DNA from: Sphingomonas sp.
GTDB lineage: Bacteria; Pseudomonadota; Alphaproteobacteria; Sphingomonadales; Sphingomonadaceae
Assembly (NCBI RefSeq): GCF_017304635.1
Contig: NZ_JAFKMA010000004.1
Span: forward strand, 248,001-312,000
DNA: 64,000 nucleotides
Direction of reading: 5' to 3'
Positions 7,105 through 16,178 of this stretch are shown piece by piece. The notes below the pieces were generated by a model, which was not told the DNA's origin, did no database searches, and saw only the letters and a list, made by a program, of their open reading frames with translations. The position numbers and the translations under genes were made by a program. The first letter of the stretch is position 1, and every line of letters starts with the position of its first letter.

Positions 7105-9462
7105 TCAGAGCCGCGTGGCGTTCAGCCGCAGGGCGTTCGTCACCACGGTGAAGCTCGACAGCGCCATCGCGGCGCCGGCGATCATCGGCGACAGCAGGAT
7201 GCCGGCGACGGGATAGAGCACACCGGCGGCGACCGGCACGCCGATGCCGTTGAACAGGAACGAGAAGAACAGGTTCTGGCGGATGTTGCGCATCGTCGCC
7301 TTCGCGAGCCGGCGAGCGCGCACCATCGCCGCTAGGTCACCCTTGGTCAGCGTCACGCCCGCGCTCTCGATCGCGACGTCCGTGCCGGTGCCCATGGCGA
7401 CGCCGACGTCCGCGGCCGCGAGCGCCGGCGCATCGTTGATGCCGTCCCCCGCCATGGCCACGACCGCGCCGTTCGCGCGTAGTTCGGCGACGATCCGCGC
7501 CTTGTCTTCGGGCTTCAGGCCGGCATGCACCTCGTCGATGCCGCCGATCGACGCTGCCACCGCTTTGGCGGTCGCCTCGGCGTCGCCCGTGAGCATGACG
7601 ATCCGCAACCCTTCCCCGTGCAAGGCGGCGATCGCCGGTGCCGCGGATTCCTTCACAGGGTCGGCGACGACGAGAAGCCCGGCGAGACGACCTTCGATGG
7701 CCACGAACATCGCGCCGGCGCCGGTGCCCCGGTGACGCTCGGCCGCGAACTGGAGCGGAGCCGCGTCGACGCCGACCCGCACCATTTGGTCGGCACTGCC
7801 GACCACAACCGTCCGACCATCGACCCTTCCGGTCACCCCAAGTCCGGTTTGCGACTCGAAATCGCGCACCTCGGGCACCTCCGACCCATCGTCCTGCGCG
7901 GCGTCGACGATGGCGCGCGCCAGCGGATGCTCCGACCGCGCCTCGACGGCCGCCGCCGCAGACAGGACGTCCGCACGGAAGAATCCGGTCGCGACCTCGA
8001 CGTCGACGAGGCTTGGCCGGCCCTCGGTCAGCGTGCCCGTCTTGTCGATCACCAGCGTGTCGACGCGCTCGAGCAGCTGCAGCGCCTCGGCGTCCTTCAC
8101 CAACACCCCGGCGTGCGCCCCGCGTCCGGTCCCGACCATGATCGACATCGGCGTCGCCAGCCCGAGCGCGCAAGGACAGGCGATTATCAGCACGGCGATG
8201 GCGTTCAGCAGGGCGTGCCCGAAGCGCGGCTCCGGCCCGACGAGGTTCCACACGACAAACGTCGCGACCGCGACCAGGACGACGAGCGGCACGAACCAGC
8301 CGGAAACGCGGTCCGCTACCGCCTGGATCGGCGCACGGCTGCGCTGCGCCTGCGCGACCATTCGCACGATGCGCGCCAGCACGGTGTCCGAGCCGACCGC
8401 ACGCGCCTCGATCAGCAGCGACCCGGTCCCGTTGACCGTGCCGCCCGTCACCTCCGCGTCGGCCTCCTTCAGCACGGGTGCCGGCTCACCGGTCAGCATC
8501 GCCTCGTCGACCGACGATCGGCCCTCGACGACGACGCCATCGACCGGCACCGCCTCGCCGGGCCTGACGCGCAGGCGGTCGCCCTCGGCGACGTCGTCCA
8601 GCGACACCTCCTGTTCGGCCCCATCGGCGCCGATCCTGATCGCCGTCTTGGGCGCGAGGTCGAGCAGCGCCCGGATGGCTCGCCCGGTCGCGGCGCGCGC
8701 GCGCAGCTCGAGGACCTGGCCGAGCAGGACGAGCGTCACCACCACGGCCGCCGCCTCGTAATAGACCGGCACCATCCCGTGCATGCGGAAGGTATCCGGG
8801 AAAAGGCCGGGCGCGACCGTCGCCACGACGCTGTAGGCGAACGCCGCGCCGACGCCGATCGACACCAGCGTGAACATGTTGAGGTGCCAGGTGACGATCG
8901 ACGTCCAGCCGCGCTGGAAGAACGGCAGCCCTGCCCACAGCACGACCGGTGCAGCCAAGAGCAGCTGGACCCAGGGATTCCATGCCGCTGGCACGAGCGC
9001 CACGCCCAGCATCTCCGCGACCATGGACACCGCCAGCAGCGGCACGGTCAGCGCGCCAGCCACCCAGACCCGGCGCGTGAAGTCGACCAGCTCGGGATTG
9101 GGCGCGTCGTCGAGCGACGGCTCCTCGGGCTCGAGCGCCATGCCGCAGATCGGGCACGTGCCCGGGCCCTCGCGGCGGATCTCTGGATGCATCGGGCACG
9201 TCCACATCGCGCCGGGGGCAGCCGTCGGCGCCACCAGGCGTCCGTCGCCCAGGTAGCGCCCGGGGTCGGCGACGAACTTCGCGCGGCAACCGCCCGAGCA
9301 GAAGTGATAGTCGGTGCCGTCGTGCCGGGCGTGATGCCCGGTCGCCGCCGGGTCCACGTCCATGCCGCAGACGGGATCCTTCACCGTCTCGCCTTTGGCC
9401 GTGCCGTGTCCGGCGCAGCAGGCGTGTCCCGCGTTCATCGAGCCGTGTCCGTGATCGTGCAT
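7105..9462 (-). CDS. Copper-translocating P1B-type ATPase
   Basis: A 785-residue P-type ATPase that pumps Cu(I) out of the cytoplasm. Order: a His-rich N-terminus; a YHS domain (about 27-70); a heavy-metal-binding domain CPMHP...[10 protein letters not shown] (about 89-112); membrane helices; the actuator loop with TGE (324-326); the CPC transport motif at 429-431 ([12 protein letters not shown]); the phosphorylation motif DKTGT (D473); the hinge GDGINDAP; and two final helices. The YHS plus CPMHP N-terminus replaces the usual HMA domains. The ATG at 9462 has GGAGGACC ahead of it. The copper box lies just upstream. Often named copA or actP; the name copA is kept for the oxidase at 16179. Confidence 0.95.
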   Translation of the reverse strand: MHDHGHGSMNAGHACCAGHGTAKGETVKDPVCGMDVDPAATGHHARHDGTDYHFCSGGCRAKFVADPGRYLGDGRLVAPTAAPGAMWTCPMHPEIRREGPGTCPICGMALEPEEPSLDDAPNPELVDFTRRVWVAGALTVPLLAVSMVAEMLGVALVPAAWNPWVQLLLAAPVVLWAGLPFFQRGWTSIVTWHLNMFTLVSIGVGAAFAYSVVATVAPGLFPDTFRMHGMVPVYYEAAAVVVTLVLLGQVLELRARAATGRAIRALLDLAPKTAIRIGADGAEQEVSLDDVAEGDRLRVRPGEAVPVDGVVVEGRSSVDEAMLTGEPAPVLKEADAEVTGGTVNGTGSLLIEARAVGSDTVLARIVRMVAQAQRSRAPIQAVADRVSGWFVPLVVLVAVATFVVWNLVGPEPRFGHALLNAIAVLIIACPCALGLATPMSIMVGTGRGAHAGVLVKDAEALQLLERVDTLVIDKTGTLTEGRPSLVDVEVATGFFRADVLSAAAAVEARSEHPLARAIVDAAQDDGSEVPEVRDFESQTGLGVTGRVDGRTVVVGSADQMVRVGVDAAPLQFAAERHRGTGAGAMFVAIEGRLAGLLVVADPVKESAAPAIAALHGEGLRIVMLTGDAEATAKAVAASIGGIDEVHAGLKPEDKARIVAELRANGAVVAMAGDGINDAPALAAADVGVAMGTGTDVAIESAGVTLTKGDLAAMVRARRLAKATMRNIRQNLFFSFLFNGIGVPVAAGVLYPVAGILLSPMIAGAAMALSSFTVVTNALRLNATRL

Positions 9463-9489
9463 ATCGGTCCTCCGGCACCCCAAATGGCG

Positions 9490-9513
9490 TTTGACATCGT
9501 GTCAGGGTCAAGA
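9490..9513 (-). promoter_or_regulatory. Candidate copper operator upstream of the ATPase
   Basis: Read on the minus strand, the sequence is TTGACCCT followed by GACAC-GATGTCAAACG. It holds a TGACA-CGA-TGTCA inverted repeat and a TTGACC -35-like element. A near-identical box lies at 16077-16100 before copAB. No good -10 is visible at MerR-type spacing, so it may belong to CueR or to another copper sensor not in the window. Confidence 0.6.
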
Positions 9514-9585
9514 GGCATTCCGCGCACCCGCCCATGAGGGACTACGCATCGCGGCGCGTATCCCCTTGCGAAGGGCAAACAAACC

Positions 9586-10260
9586 ATGCCGACCGAAGAG
9601 GGACAGGACCGCGCATTCACGCCGGCGCTCGGCCGGGGGCCGACGAGGCTCTACGACGCCGCGCTCCGCGTCTTCACGCGCGAGCGCCGTTGGCGCGGCG
9701 CGGTGATGGACGCGGTCGCCGCCGCGAACCCGAGGACCGTGCTCGACGTAGGCTGCGGCACCGGGACGCTGGCCATCGGCATGGCGAGCCGGATTCCCGG
9801 CGCGTTGGTCACCGGCCTCGACCCGGATACCGAGGCGCTCGCGATCGCCGCGCGAAAGACCGCCGGAGTTCGGCAAAGCATCGCCTGGCGGATCGGATTC
9901 GCATCGGATGCCGCCCTCGACGGCCGCGCGAGCGCGTTCGACGTCGTCACGTGCACACTGGTGCTCCACCAGGTGCCGCTCGCCGGCAAGGCCGTCGGCC
10001 TGTCGGCAATGCAAGCGGCGCTGCGCCCCGGCGGCCGGCTGGTGCTGGCCGACTATTCGGAACAGCGGTTGCCGCTGATGCGCGCGCTGTTCCGCCTGAC
10101 CGTGCAGCGCATCGATGGGCGCGAGGACACGCAGCCCAACGCGGACGGCGTCCTGCCCCGGCTCATCGCCGGGGCCGGCTTCGCCGATGTCGCCGAATCG
10201 ATGGTCATCCCGACGCCTTCGGGCTCGATCAGCATCCTCACCGCCACCAAGGTCGGCTGA
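9586..10260 (+). CDS. Class I SAM-dependent methyltransferase
   Basis: A 224-residue methyltransferase. Motif I is VLDVGCGTGTLA (about 52-63), an acidic second strand follows (GLDPDTEAL), then the post-motif DVVTCTLVLHQVP and LRPGGRLVLADY, which are typical of the Methyltransf_11/25 group acting on small molecules. It starts at an ATG 123 bases from the divergent copper ATPase. The region between them holds the copper box, so it could be co-regulated with copper. The substrate cannot be read from the sequence; arsenite-type methylation is unlikely because the Cys residues needed are missing. Confidence 0.88.
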   Translation: MPTEEGQDRAFTPALGRGPTRLYDAALRVFTRERRWRGAVMDAVAAANPRTVLDVGCGTGTLAIGMASRIPGALVTGLDPDTEALAIAARKTAGVRQSIAWRIGFASDAALDGRASAFDVVTCTLVLHQVPLAGKAVGLSAMQAALRPGGRLVLADYSEQRLPLMRALFRLTVQRIDGREDTQPNADGVLPRLIAGAGFADVAESMVIPTPSGSISILTATKVG

Positions 10261-10371
10261 AACCGATCCGCCGCGGGCGGCGGACCGGCGCCTTGGACAG
10301 GGGTTCCGGTATATCGGGTTGATGCATTGGCTTGGGTGAGTCGTTAACCGTTCCGTCGCAACGCTGGCCGA

Positions 10372-11544
10372 GTGCTGCTGACCTGGTCCTGGAAATTGCG
10401 TCCGACACGCGCGCAGCATCGCCTGCTCGAACGGGCGCTGGAGCTGCAACGGCAACTCTACAACGCGGCACTGGAGGAGCGGATCGACGCGTGGCGCAAG
10501 TTCGGCCTTTCGATCTCGCTATACGACCAGATGAAATCGCTTACCCTGATCCGAGCCGACGACATCGATGGCTATGGCGCTGCGTCAGTGGCGATGTCGC
10601 GCTGGACGCTGAAGCGCCTCGATGACGCGATGAAGGGCTTTTTCCGTCGCGTGAAGAGTTCGAAGGCTGGCGCCGGCTTCCCGCGCTTTCGCTCCTATAA
10701 GCGTTGGCACAGTCTGGGGTTCGCCGAGTGGTCCGGCATTCGGCTTGTCGGCGACAGGCTGCGCATCCAGGGCTTAGAGCGTGGAATCCGCATCAACATG
10801 CACCGCCCGCTGCCGGCCGACGCGGTGCCGAAGTGCGCGTCGATAACCCGCAAGGGGCGGCGCTGGTTCGCCAACATTACGATTGAGAGCGAGGCCATCG
10901 TCGAGCGGCACACCGGCACAGGCGGAGCGCTCGGCGTCGACGCTGGCGTCGCCAGCGTCGCGACCTTCTCTGATGGCATCACGTTCCTAAAAGTTGCTCC
11001 GGGACGGCATCATGCTGACGCAATGCGGCGTGCGCAGCGCGCACTGGCGCGCTGCCGGCGCGGGTCGCGGCGGCGCGAGAAGGTTCGCGCGCGCTTGGGG
11101 CGGCTGCACCTGCGCGTCGCCAACACCCGCGCCACGCATCTTCACCGTGTGAGCGCCATCACCGCTCGGATGTATTCGACGATCGTCGTCGAAGATCTGA
11201 ACCTTCGTAACATGACGCGCTCAGCCAAGGGCATGGCGGACGCACCTGGCACGAACGTGGCGGCGAAGTCGGGCCTGAACCGTTCGGTGCTCGACGCCGG
11301 CATGGGCAAGTTGATACATATGCTGACCTACAAGGCGGAGCGATCCGGGGGCCGGCTGATCAAGGTGGATCCGCATGACACGTCGCAGGACTGCTCGGGG
11401 TGCGGCGTGCGGGTGGCCAAGGCGCTCGTCGTCCGATCCCACGCATGCGAAGCCTGCGGACTGACACTCGACCGCGACGTCAACGCGGCCAGGAACATCC
11501 TGGCGCGCGGCCTAGCCTCGCTTGAGGCGAGCGCGGGGGTCTGA
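10372..11544 (+). CDS. tnpB: TnpB RNA-guided nuclease (IS200/IS605-type)
   Basis: A 390-residue TnpB. The N-terminal helix-turn region (residues 1-110) is followed by the RuvC domain. Its catalytic residues appear intact: D190 (GVDAGV), E274 (IVVEDLNLRN) and D369 (LDRDVNAARN). A zinc ribbon is present at C341, C344, C359 and C362. Known TnpBs use a right-end RNA to cut matching DNA next to a short TAM. The start is GTG at 10372. No tnpA transposase is beside it, so the element is either TnpA-dependent in trans or stranded. It sits between a methyltransferase and fliQ, in an otherwise metal-related block. Confidence 0.93.
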   Translation: MLLTWSWKLRPTRAQHRLLERALELQRQLYNAALEERIDAWRKFGLSISLYDQMKSLTLIRADDIDGYGAASVAMSRWTLKRLDDAMKGFFRRVKSSKAGAGFPRFRSYKRWHSLGFAEWSGIRLVGDRLRIQGLERGIRINMHRPLPADAVPKCASITRKGRRWFANITIESEAIVERHTGTGGALGVDAGVASVATFSDGITFLKVAPGRHHADAMRRAQRALARCRRGSRRREKVRARLGRLHLRVANTRATHLHRVSAITARMYSTIVVEDLNLRNMTRSAKGMADAPGTNVAAKSGLNRSVLDAGMGKLIHMLTYKAERSGGRLIKVDPHDTSQDCSGCGVRVAKALVVRSHACEACGLTLDRDVNAARNILARGLASLEASAGV

Positions 11545-11551
11545 CCCCGCG
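11515..11551 (+). ncRNA. Candidate omega RNA/right-end hairpins of tnpB
   Basis: Two hairpins overlap the end of tnpB. One is GCCTC-GCTT-GAGGC at 11515-11528. The other is CGCGGGG-GTCTGA-CCCCGCG at 11532-11551 and spans the stop codon. TnpB guide RNAs are made from the 3' end of the gene and the adjacent right end, with several stems like these. The true 3' border and guide cannot be fixed from one copy. The 209 bases that follow, to the fliQ stop, hold no gene that I can support. Confidence 0.4.
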
Positions 11552-11760
11552 GGGAGCGAAACGTGGCCGGTCACGGCGTGCGTGCTCCCGGAACCCTCGT
11601 CGCCGGCTCAATCCGGCGCTCGAGATCCGGCTACGGGGCTGCCAACAGGTGGATCAACCCGAAATGCCGGAGGACCTTGGTATGGGCAGTGCTTGACCGG
11701 CACCGCCGACAGCGACGCGATGTGGCACAACGCCGCAATGCCATCCGATCGGCGGCGCTG

Positions 11761-12030
11761 CTAGCGCCCCATGTGCCCGATCAGGTCGAACACCTCGGCG
11801 GTGAAGGACGTGAGCAGCTCGACAACCGCCGCCCCGAATACCAAAATGCACAGCATCAGCGCGATCAGCTTGGGGACGAAGCTAAGCGATTGCTCGCTGA
11901 TCGAGGTCGCCGCCTGCACGATGCCGACGACCAGCCCCACGATCATCATCGGGACGAGCAGGACTATGGAGATCAGCCCGAGGACCACGAGCATCCTGCC
12001 GGTCTCGCCGATGAGCGCCGGCCCATCCAT
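11761..12030 (-). CDS. fliQ: FliQ-like flagellar/type III export gate protein (orphan)
   Basis: An 89-residue protein with two transmembrane helices joined by the sequence ATSISEQSLSFVPKL, the hallmark of FliQ/SctS (Bac_export_3). Length and topology are complete, ending shortly after FTAEVFDLI. FliQ works with FliP and FliR in the export gate, but neither is here and nothing flagellar is nearby. It lies 48 bases downstream of copD on the same strand, so it could be co-transcribed with copCD. A GTG at 12045 is an alternative start. Either a fragment of a flagellar operon was carried in, or the helix pair has been put to another use. Confidence 0.85.
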   Translation of the reverse strand: MDGPALIGETGRMLVVLGLISIVLLVPMMIVGLVVGIVQAATSISEQSLSFVPKLIALMLCILVFGAAVVELLTSFTAEVFDLIGHMGR

Positions 12031-12078
12031 CAGCGCGTAGGGCACGATGCGATGGAGGGCATCGATCCGGCCCTTGCA

Positions 12079-13002
12079 TCACATCGCCGACGCGGGCGGC
12101 TGCAGGATGCCGAGCCACGCGACCAATGCCAGAACCAGGACCACGCAGACCGTTTCCAGCGCGACGCTGACGCGGAGCGCCACGATCGCGCCGCGATGGT
12201 CCCCCGCGTCGATGCGGCCGGCGAGCGCGGGCGTCAGTCGGTAGCGGTTGACCGCCGCGAAGCCGAGCATCGCAGCGAACAGCGCCAGCTTGGCGATCAG
12301 GAGCTGGCCATAGGCCGTCGTCGGCAGCGACATCGCGTTGGTCGGCCCGACGAGCAGCCAAGCGTTGACCAAGCCCGTCGCCGTGATGACGGCGACGACG
12401 GTCGTCCCCATCAGCGAGAAGCCGTCGAGCGCGCGATGGGTCGCCCACAGGTGCGCGGCGTCCGCCCGGTGCGAAGGGCGCGCGACGAGCAGGACGAGGC
12501 ACGTCAGGGCGCCGACCCAGATCCCCGCCGCCAGGAGATGCGCGATGTCGGCCATCAGATGCAGCCAGCCGACCGCACCCTCGTCCATCGCGCCGTGGCC
12601 CGCCCAGGCGAGGCCGCCGAGCGCCAACGCGCCGCCGACGGAAGCGACGGACAAGGCGGCTACAGGACGGCTTCTCAGGAAGGCAGCTGCCGCGATCAAC
12701 AGCGCCAGCCCTCCGATTCGCACCATCCAGGCCTTGCCGAGCGACATGCCGGTCAGGATCGCCGCTACGCTCTCCGCATCGACTTGGGACAGGGGGACGC
12801 CCGCCATCGATGCGGAGAGCACCGCCAGACCCAGGACCGACAGCGCGATCCCGGCCAGTCCGGCGGATGCGAGCGCGCCCGGCAGCGGCAGCGCGCCACG
12901 GACCTGCGGCGCGCAGAGCGCGAAGAACGCCACGCCAAACGCAAGGGTCAGATCCAGGTAGAGCGCGAACCTGACGAGGACGTCGAGCGTGGGCAAGGTC
13001 AC
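12079..13002 (-). CDS. copD: Copper resistance membrane protein CopD
   Basis: A 307-residue membrane protein with about eight hydrophobic segments, matching CopD. Conserved His-containing segments include GHGAMDEGAVGWLHLMADIAH and the segment around WATHRALDGFS. The start is GTG at 13002, overlapping the copC stop by 4 bases (GTGA). CopD is thought to bring copper from CopC across the inner membrane or to assist its periplasmic handling. The neighbouring copAB, ATPase and cus genes show a full copper programme. Confidence 0.92.
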   Translation of the reverse strand: MTLPTLDVLVRFALYLDLTLAFGVAFFALCAPQVRGALPLPGALASAGLAGIALSVLGLAVLSASMAGVPLSQVDAESVAAILTGMSLGKAWMVRIGGLALLIAAAAFLRSRPVAALSVASVGGALALGGLAWAGHGAMDEGAVGWLHLMADIAHLLAAGIWVGALTCLVLLVARPSHRADAAHLWATHRALDGFSLMGTTVVAVITATGLVNAWLLVGPTNAMSLPTTAYGQLLIAKLALFAAMLGFAAVNRYRLTPALAGRIDAGDHRGAIVALRVSVALETVCVVLVLALVAWLGILQPPASAM

Positions 13003-13370
13003 TTCACCTTGAATGCGTAGCTTCCCTCGACGCGGTGCGTGTCGGTCGAGACGACGTGCCAGTCGAGCTTGTAGGCACCGCGCGGCAACGGCTTGGCGAG
13101 CGTCACCACGACGGTCTTGCCGTCCGCCGCGAGCGCGACCGTGACGGTCATCTTCATCGGCGATGACATCTTCATGCCCGGCATGTCGGTCATCACCAGA
13201 TCGACGCCCGAGAACTTGGCGACCAGCCCTTCCGAGAAGGTGAGCTGCAGCTTCGCCGGCGAGGCGACGACGGCGTTGGGCGCGGGCGTGGCCGAGACCA
13301 GCTTGGGATGGGCGACGGCAGGGGCTGCCGCAAAGAGGGCGGCGGTCGCCGCAACGAGGCCGAAACGCAT
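12999..13370 (-). CDS. copC: Periplasmic copper-binding protein CopC
   Basis: A 123-residue secreted protein: a signal peptide to about residue 20 (AAPAVA-HPK) and one CopC beta-barrel domain. The N-terminal His after cleavage, a Met-rich loop (TDMPGMKMSSPMKM, about 61-74) and a C-terminal HVVSTDTHRVEG with two His make up the Cu(I) and Cu(II) sites known for CopC. The ATG at 13370 has GGAGA before it; a further in-frame ATG lies 15 bases upstream. It is translationally coupled to copD. Confidence 0.94.
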   Translation of the reverse strand: MRFGLVAATAALFAAAPAVAHPKLVSATPAPNAVVASPAKLQLTFSEGLVAKFSGVDLVMTDMPGMKMSSPMKMTVTVALAADGKTVVVTLAKPLPRGAYKLDWHVVSTDTHRVEGSYAFKVK

Positions 13371-13573
13371 CAGTGGGTTCTCCATTGGCCGGCCAGTCGC
13401 CGACATGATGGATACGCGGCACTTGGCATCGCCCCTCGATCGATGTTGACCGGGGCGCGGGCCAGGAAGGAGAAGGTCCTCGACACAAGGAAGCGCGGGA
13501 AGGTCGACATGGGAAAATCCGAGGGCGGACGCGCCCGCGTGCGTATCGCCATCCACAGGAACTGGAGCTGAAG

Positions 13574-13846
13574 ATGAACACCGACATCGACACGGCGCTG
13601 CGCCGGCTATCAGCGACCGACCATCCCGGCCTCGGGGGGATCGAGGGCGCGGTGATGACGGGCGTGCGCGCCGGGCGCGAGACGCGCACGGGGATGAGGA
13701 TGGCGGCGATCGCAGGCATCGGCGCGATCGCGCTCGGGACGGTGGCGGCCGGCCCCGGCGCGCAGCCCGCGTCCGCCGCGCCGCTCGCGCCGTTCGGCGT
13801 GGCGGCACCGCTCGCCCCGTCGACCCTGCTGACGGCCGACCGGTGA
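13574..13846 (+). CDS. Small membrane protein, probable anti-sigma (CnrY-like)
   Basis: A 90-residue protein with a short cytoplasmic N-terminus (MNTDIDTALRRLS), one membrane segment at about 43-60 and an Ala/Pro-rich tail outside. Size, topology and position ahead of a metal sensor and an ECF sigma factor match CnrY/NccY, which hold the sigma factor at the membrane. Sequence identity with known CnrY is not obvious. GGAGCTGAAG precedes the ATG. It overlaps the next gene by 4 bases. It is divergent from copC. Confidence 0.65.
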   Translation: MNTDIDTALRRLSATDHPGLGGIEGAVMTGVRAGRETRTGMRMAAIAGIGAIALGTVAAGPGAQPASAAPLAPFGVAAPLAPSTLLTADR

Positions 13847-14283
13847 GGACCGCGAGGCTCGCCGCGATCGTCGCGGTCATCGCGTTCGTCGCGGCGGTCG
13901 CCGGCGTGTGGGTCGGCCGCACGTTCATCCCGCCGCACCGCCAGCAGGGATCCGAGCTGCACGAGGTGCTGCACCACCAACTTAACCTCGACGACGCCCA
14001 GAAGGCGAAGCTCGAGACGCTCGAGCAGCGGTTCGCCGTCCGGCGCCGCGCGTTGGAACTCGAGCTCAGATCCGACAACGCTCGGCTGGCGGACGCGATC
14101 GAGGCGGAACACGGCATCGGCCCGCGCGTCACCTCCGCCGTGGACGCATCGCATGCCGCGATGGGCCAACTGCAGAAGGAGACGCTCGCGCACATCTTCG
14201 CGATGCGCGGAATCCTGCGGCCCGACCAGGCGCCGGCGTTCGACCGGGCCGTGGTCAAGTCGCTCACCGCCGACGCGCAGTGA
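13843..14283 (+). CDS. Periplasmic heavy-metal sensor (CnrX-like)
   Basis: A 146-residue protein with one N-terminal membrane anchor (about 5-26) and a helical periplasmic domain. His residues near the start (HRQQ, HEVLHHQLNL at 35-49), the helical hairpin (ALELELRSDNARLADAIEAEHG) and a Met-containing last part (IFAMRGILRPDQ) are typical of the CnrX/ZraP metal-sensor fold. CnrX binds Ni or Co and releases the anti-sigma protein. The GTG start overlaps the upstream gene by 4 bases; the end overlaps the sigma gene by 4 bases. Confidence 0.85.
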   Translation: MRTARLAAIVAVIAFVAAVAGVWVGRTFIPPHRQQGSELHEVLHHQLNLDDAQKAKLETLEQRFAVRRRALELELRSDNARLADAIEAEHGIGPRVTSAVDASHAAMGQLQKETLAHIFAMRGILRPDQAPAFDRAVVKSLTADAQ

Positions 14284-14846
14284 GGCCCGACTACGGTTCG
14301 CTCCCCGACGGGGAGCTCGCCACGCTCGCCGTGGCGGGGGGCGATGCCGCCTTCTCGGAAATCCTGCGCCGTCACCGCAGCCACGTCTACCGCCTCGTCG
14401 TCGGCAACGTGGGCGACCCGGACGAGGCGCTCGACCTTACGCAGGAGACGTTCGTCTCGGCGCACCGCGCGCTGCGTCGCTACGATCCCGCGCGACCGAT
14501 GCGCGCATGGCTCGCGGCGATCGCCATCAACAAGTGTCGCGACTGGGGGCGGCGGCGCGCGGTCAGGCGCTTCCTGACCTTCGCGCGCCCGATCGACGAG
14601 GTCGCCGAGGCGGTGCCCGCCGACATCCCCGGACATGACGACATCGCGGCCGACCGGCAGGAGCTGGACAGGCTACGCCGCGCGGTCGCGGAACTGCCGG
14701 CGACACTGCGCGAACCGCTCGTGCTGCACGCGGTCGAGGGGATGAGCCAGGCCGAGACCGCGGCCGTCCTCGCCATCACGGAGAAGGCGGTCGAGACGCG
14801 CCTGCGACGCGCCCGGATCAAGCTGGCGGAGCGCCTCCGCCGCTGA
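14280..14846 (+). CDS. ECF RNA polymerase sigma factor (CnrH-like)
   Basis: A 188-residue ECF sigma factor. Region 2 lies at about 25-95 (LVVGNVGDPDEALDLTQETFVSAHRAL, split by the usual DLTQETF motif), and region 4 at about 125-182 (LPATLREPLVLHAVEGMSQ, AETAAVLAITEKAVETRLRRAR). It is the third gene of a coupled set with an anti-sigma-like protein and a CnrX-like sensor, the order of cnrYXH. No cnrCBA follows. Candidate targets are the czc or cus operons further on, or the set itself. Confidence 0.88.
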   Translation: MRPDYGSLPDGELATLAVAGGDAAFSEILRRHRSHVYRLVVGNVGDPDEALDLTQETFVSAHRALRRYDPARPMRAWLAAIAINKCRDWGRRRAVRRFLTFARPIDEVAEAVPADIPGHDDIAADRQELDRLRRAVAELPATLREPLVLHAVEGMSQAETAAVLAITEKAVETRLRRARIKLAERLRR

Positions 14847-14958
14847 CCAGAGGGCGTCGGGTCCGACAAACATAGTTGCGATCCGATGGCGACAGGCCGC
14901 GTCTCGATGCCTTAAAGCTCGATCTCAATACCGATGGACGCCTCTGCGGGACCTGCCC

Positions 14959-15999
14959 TTGCACATCTTCATCGACGAATCGGGCACGTTCACCGGGATC
15001 GGCGGCGAGACGCCCGCCGTCTCGACCATCGGCGCGCTCATCCTCACCTCGCACAGCCTTCCGAAGCTCCTCCGCAGATACGAGCGGCTGCGCGCCAACC
15101 TGCCGAAGCGCAAGGGCGAGGTGAAGGGCAGCCTGCTCAGCGAAGCGCAGGTCGCGGCCGTCGTCGAACTTCTGCGCAGGAACGGCGCGATCTTCTGCGC
15201 GTCGATGATCGACCTGGCCGCGCACACGGCCGACGACATCGCCGGACACCGGGATCGCCGCCGCGAAAGCCTGGCCGCCAACCTCACCGACGGCCACACG
15301 CCGGAACTGCGCGCCGGCGTGGCCGCCCTGCAGGACCGGATGGCCGGCTTCTCGGACCAGCTCTACGTGCAGGGCGCGGTCATGATCGACCTGCTCTACC
15401 GGGTCATGCAGGACATGATCGTCTATCACTGCCAGCGCTTCCCGAAGGAACTCGCCGAATTCCACTGGGTGGTCGACGCCAAGGACCCGACCGTCGTCAC
15501 CGACTGGGAGGATTGGTGGTCGAAGACGCTCGTCATCTGGCTGCAGGCGATGTCGCTCCAGCGACCCGGGGCGATGCTGCCCGGCGGGGACTATCGGCAT
15601 TTCCAGCGGTTCATCCTGCCTGAACTGCCGGCTTATCTTCGCGAGGTCGCTCCGCCGGGCGACCGGACCTACGGCGCCGGCGTCGATCTCCAGCTGATGT
15701 ATGGCGAGAGCTTCCGCTTCTCGTGCGATCCGGAACCCGGGCTCGAACTGGTCGACATCGTGACGAACGCCCTGCGCCGCGGCCTTGTCGGCAACCTGGG
15801 CGAAGCGGGTTGGCTTCCGCTGCGCGGGCTCATGATCCACCGGAGCGACGTCTATGTAAGGCCGGTCGGCCTCATCCGCGATGAAGACCGCAAGCTGGCA
15901 CGCCCGCTGCTGGCGACGATGAACAGGTTCAGGAGCGGCGGGCGCATCATGGCGACGCGCAACCTGCAGTGGCCGGAAGACACGACCGTCCGCGAATGA
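14959..15999 (+). CDS. DUF3800 domain protein
   Basis: A 346-residue protein whose first residues HIFIDESGTF are the signature of DUF3800, a family with an RNase H-like fold that is often found in mobile and defence regions. A second acidic cluster, WVVDAKDPT, and LELVDIVTNALRR near the C-terminus fit the family core. The start is a TTG at 14959, since no ATG lies before the FIDESG strand. It is alone: 112 bases after the sigma factor and 180 bases before copA. Its function is unknown; nuclease activity is possible. Confidence 0.82.
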   Translation: MHIFIDESGTFTGIGGETPAVSTIGALILTSHSLPKLLRRYERLRANLPKRKGEVKGSLLSEAQVAAVVELLRRNGAIFCASMIDLAAHTADDIAGHRDRRRESLAANLTDGHTPELRAGVAALQDRMAGFSDQLYVQGAVMIDLLYRVMQDMIVYHCQRFPKELAEFHWVVDAKDPTVVTDWEDWWSKTLVIWLQAMSLQRPGAMLPGGDYRHFQRFILPELPAYLREVAPPGDRTYGAGVDLQLMYGESFRFSCDPEPGLELVDIVTNALRRGLVGNLGEAGWLPLRGLMIHRSDVYVRPVGLIRDEDRKLARPLLATMNRFRSGGRIMATRNLQWPEDTTVRE

Positions 16000-16076
16000 C
16001 TTCGGGTTGACCGCGTCGCCCAGGTAGAGGTCGGCCGCGCCGGGCATGATCGCCCGCATGTGCCGGCGCCGCGCGC

Positions 16077-16100
16077 TTGACCCTTACACCATGTCAAACG
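16077..16100 (+). promoter_or_regulatory. Candidate copper operator upstream of copAB
   Basis: The sequence is TTGACCCT then TACAC-CATGTCAAACG. Apart from two bases it equals the box before the copper ATPase (9490-9513), in the same orientation relative to the gene. It lies 78 bases before the copA start. Sharing by two copper genes 6.6 kb apart supports a real operator. Confidence 0.62.
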
Positions 16101-16178
16101 GCAGACCGCGAGAACATCGTCAGATTCCTTGAGGGGTGAGCCGGACCGCCGCGTAGAGGATTGAAAGGAAGCCGTTCC

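Noticed and set aside
11563-13020. Long plus-strand frame across fliQ and copD
   Set aside because: Composition is Arg/Gln/His-rich, as in antisense shadows; fliQ and copD on the minus strand have clear family signatures.
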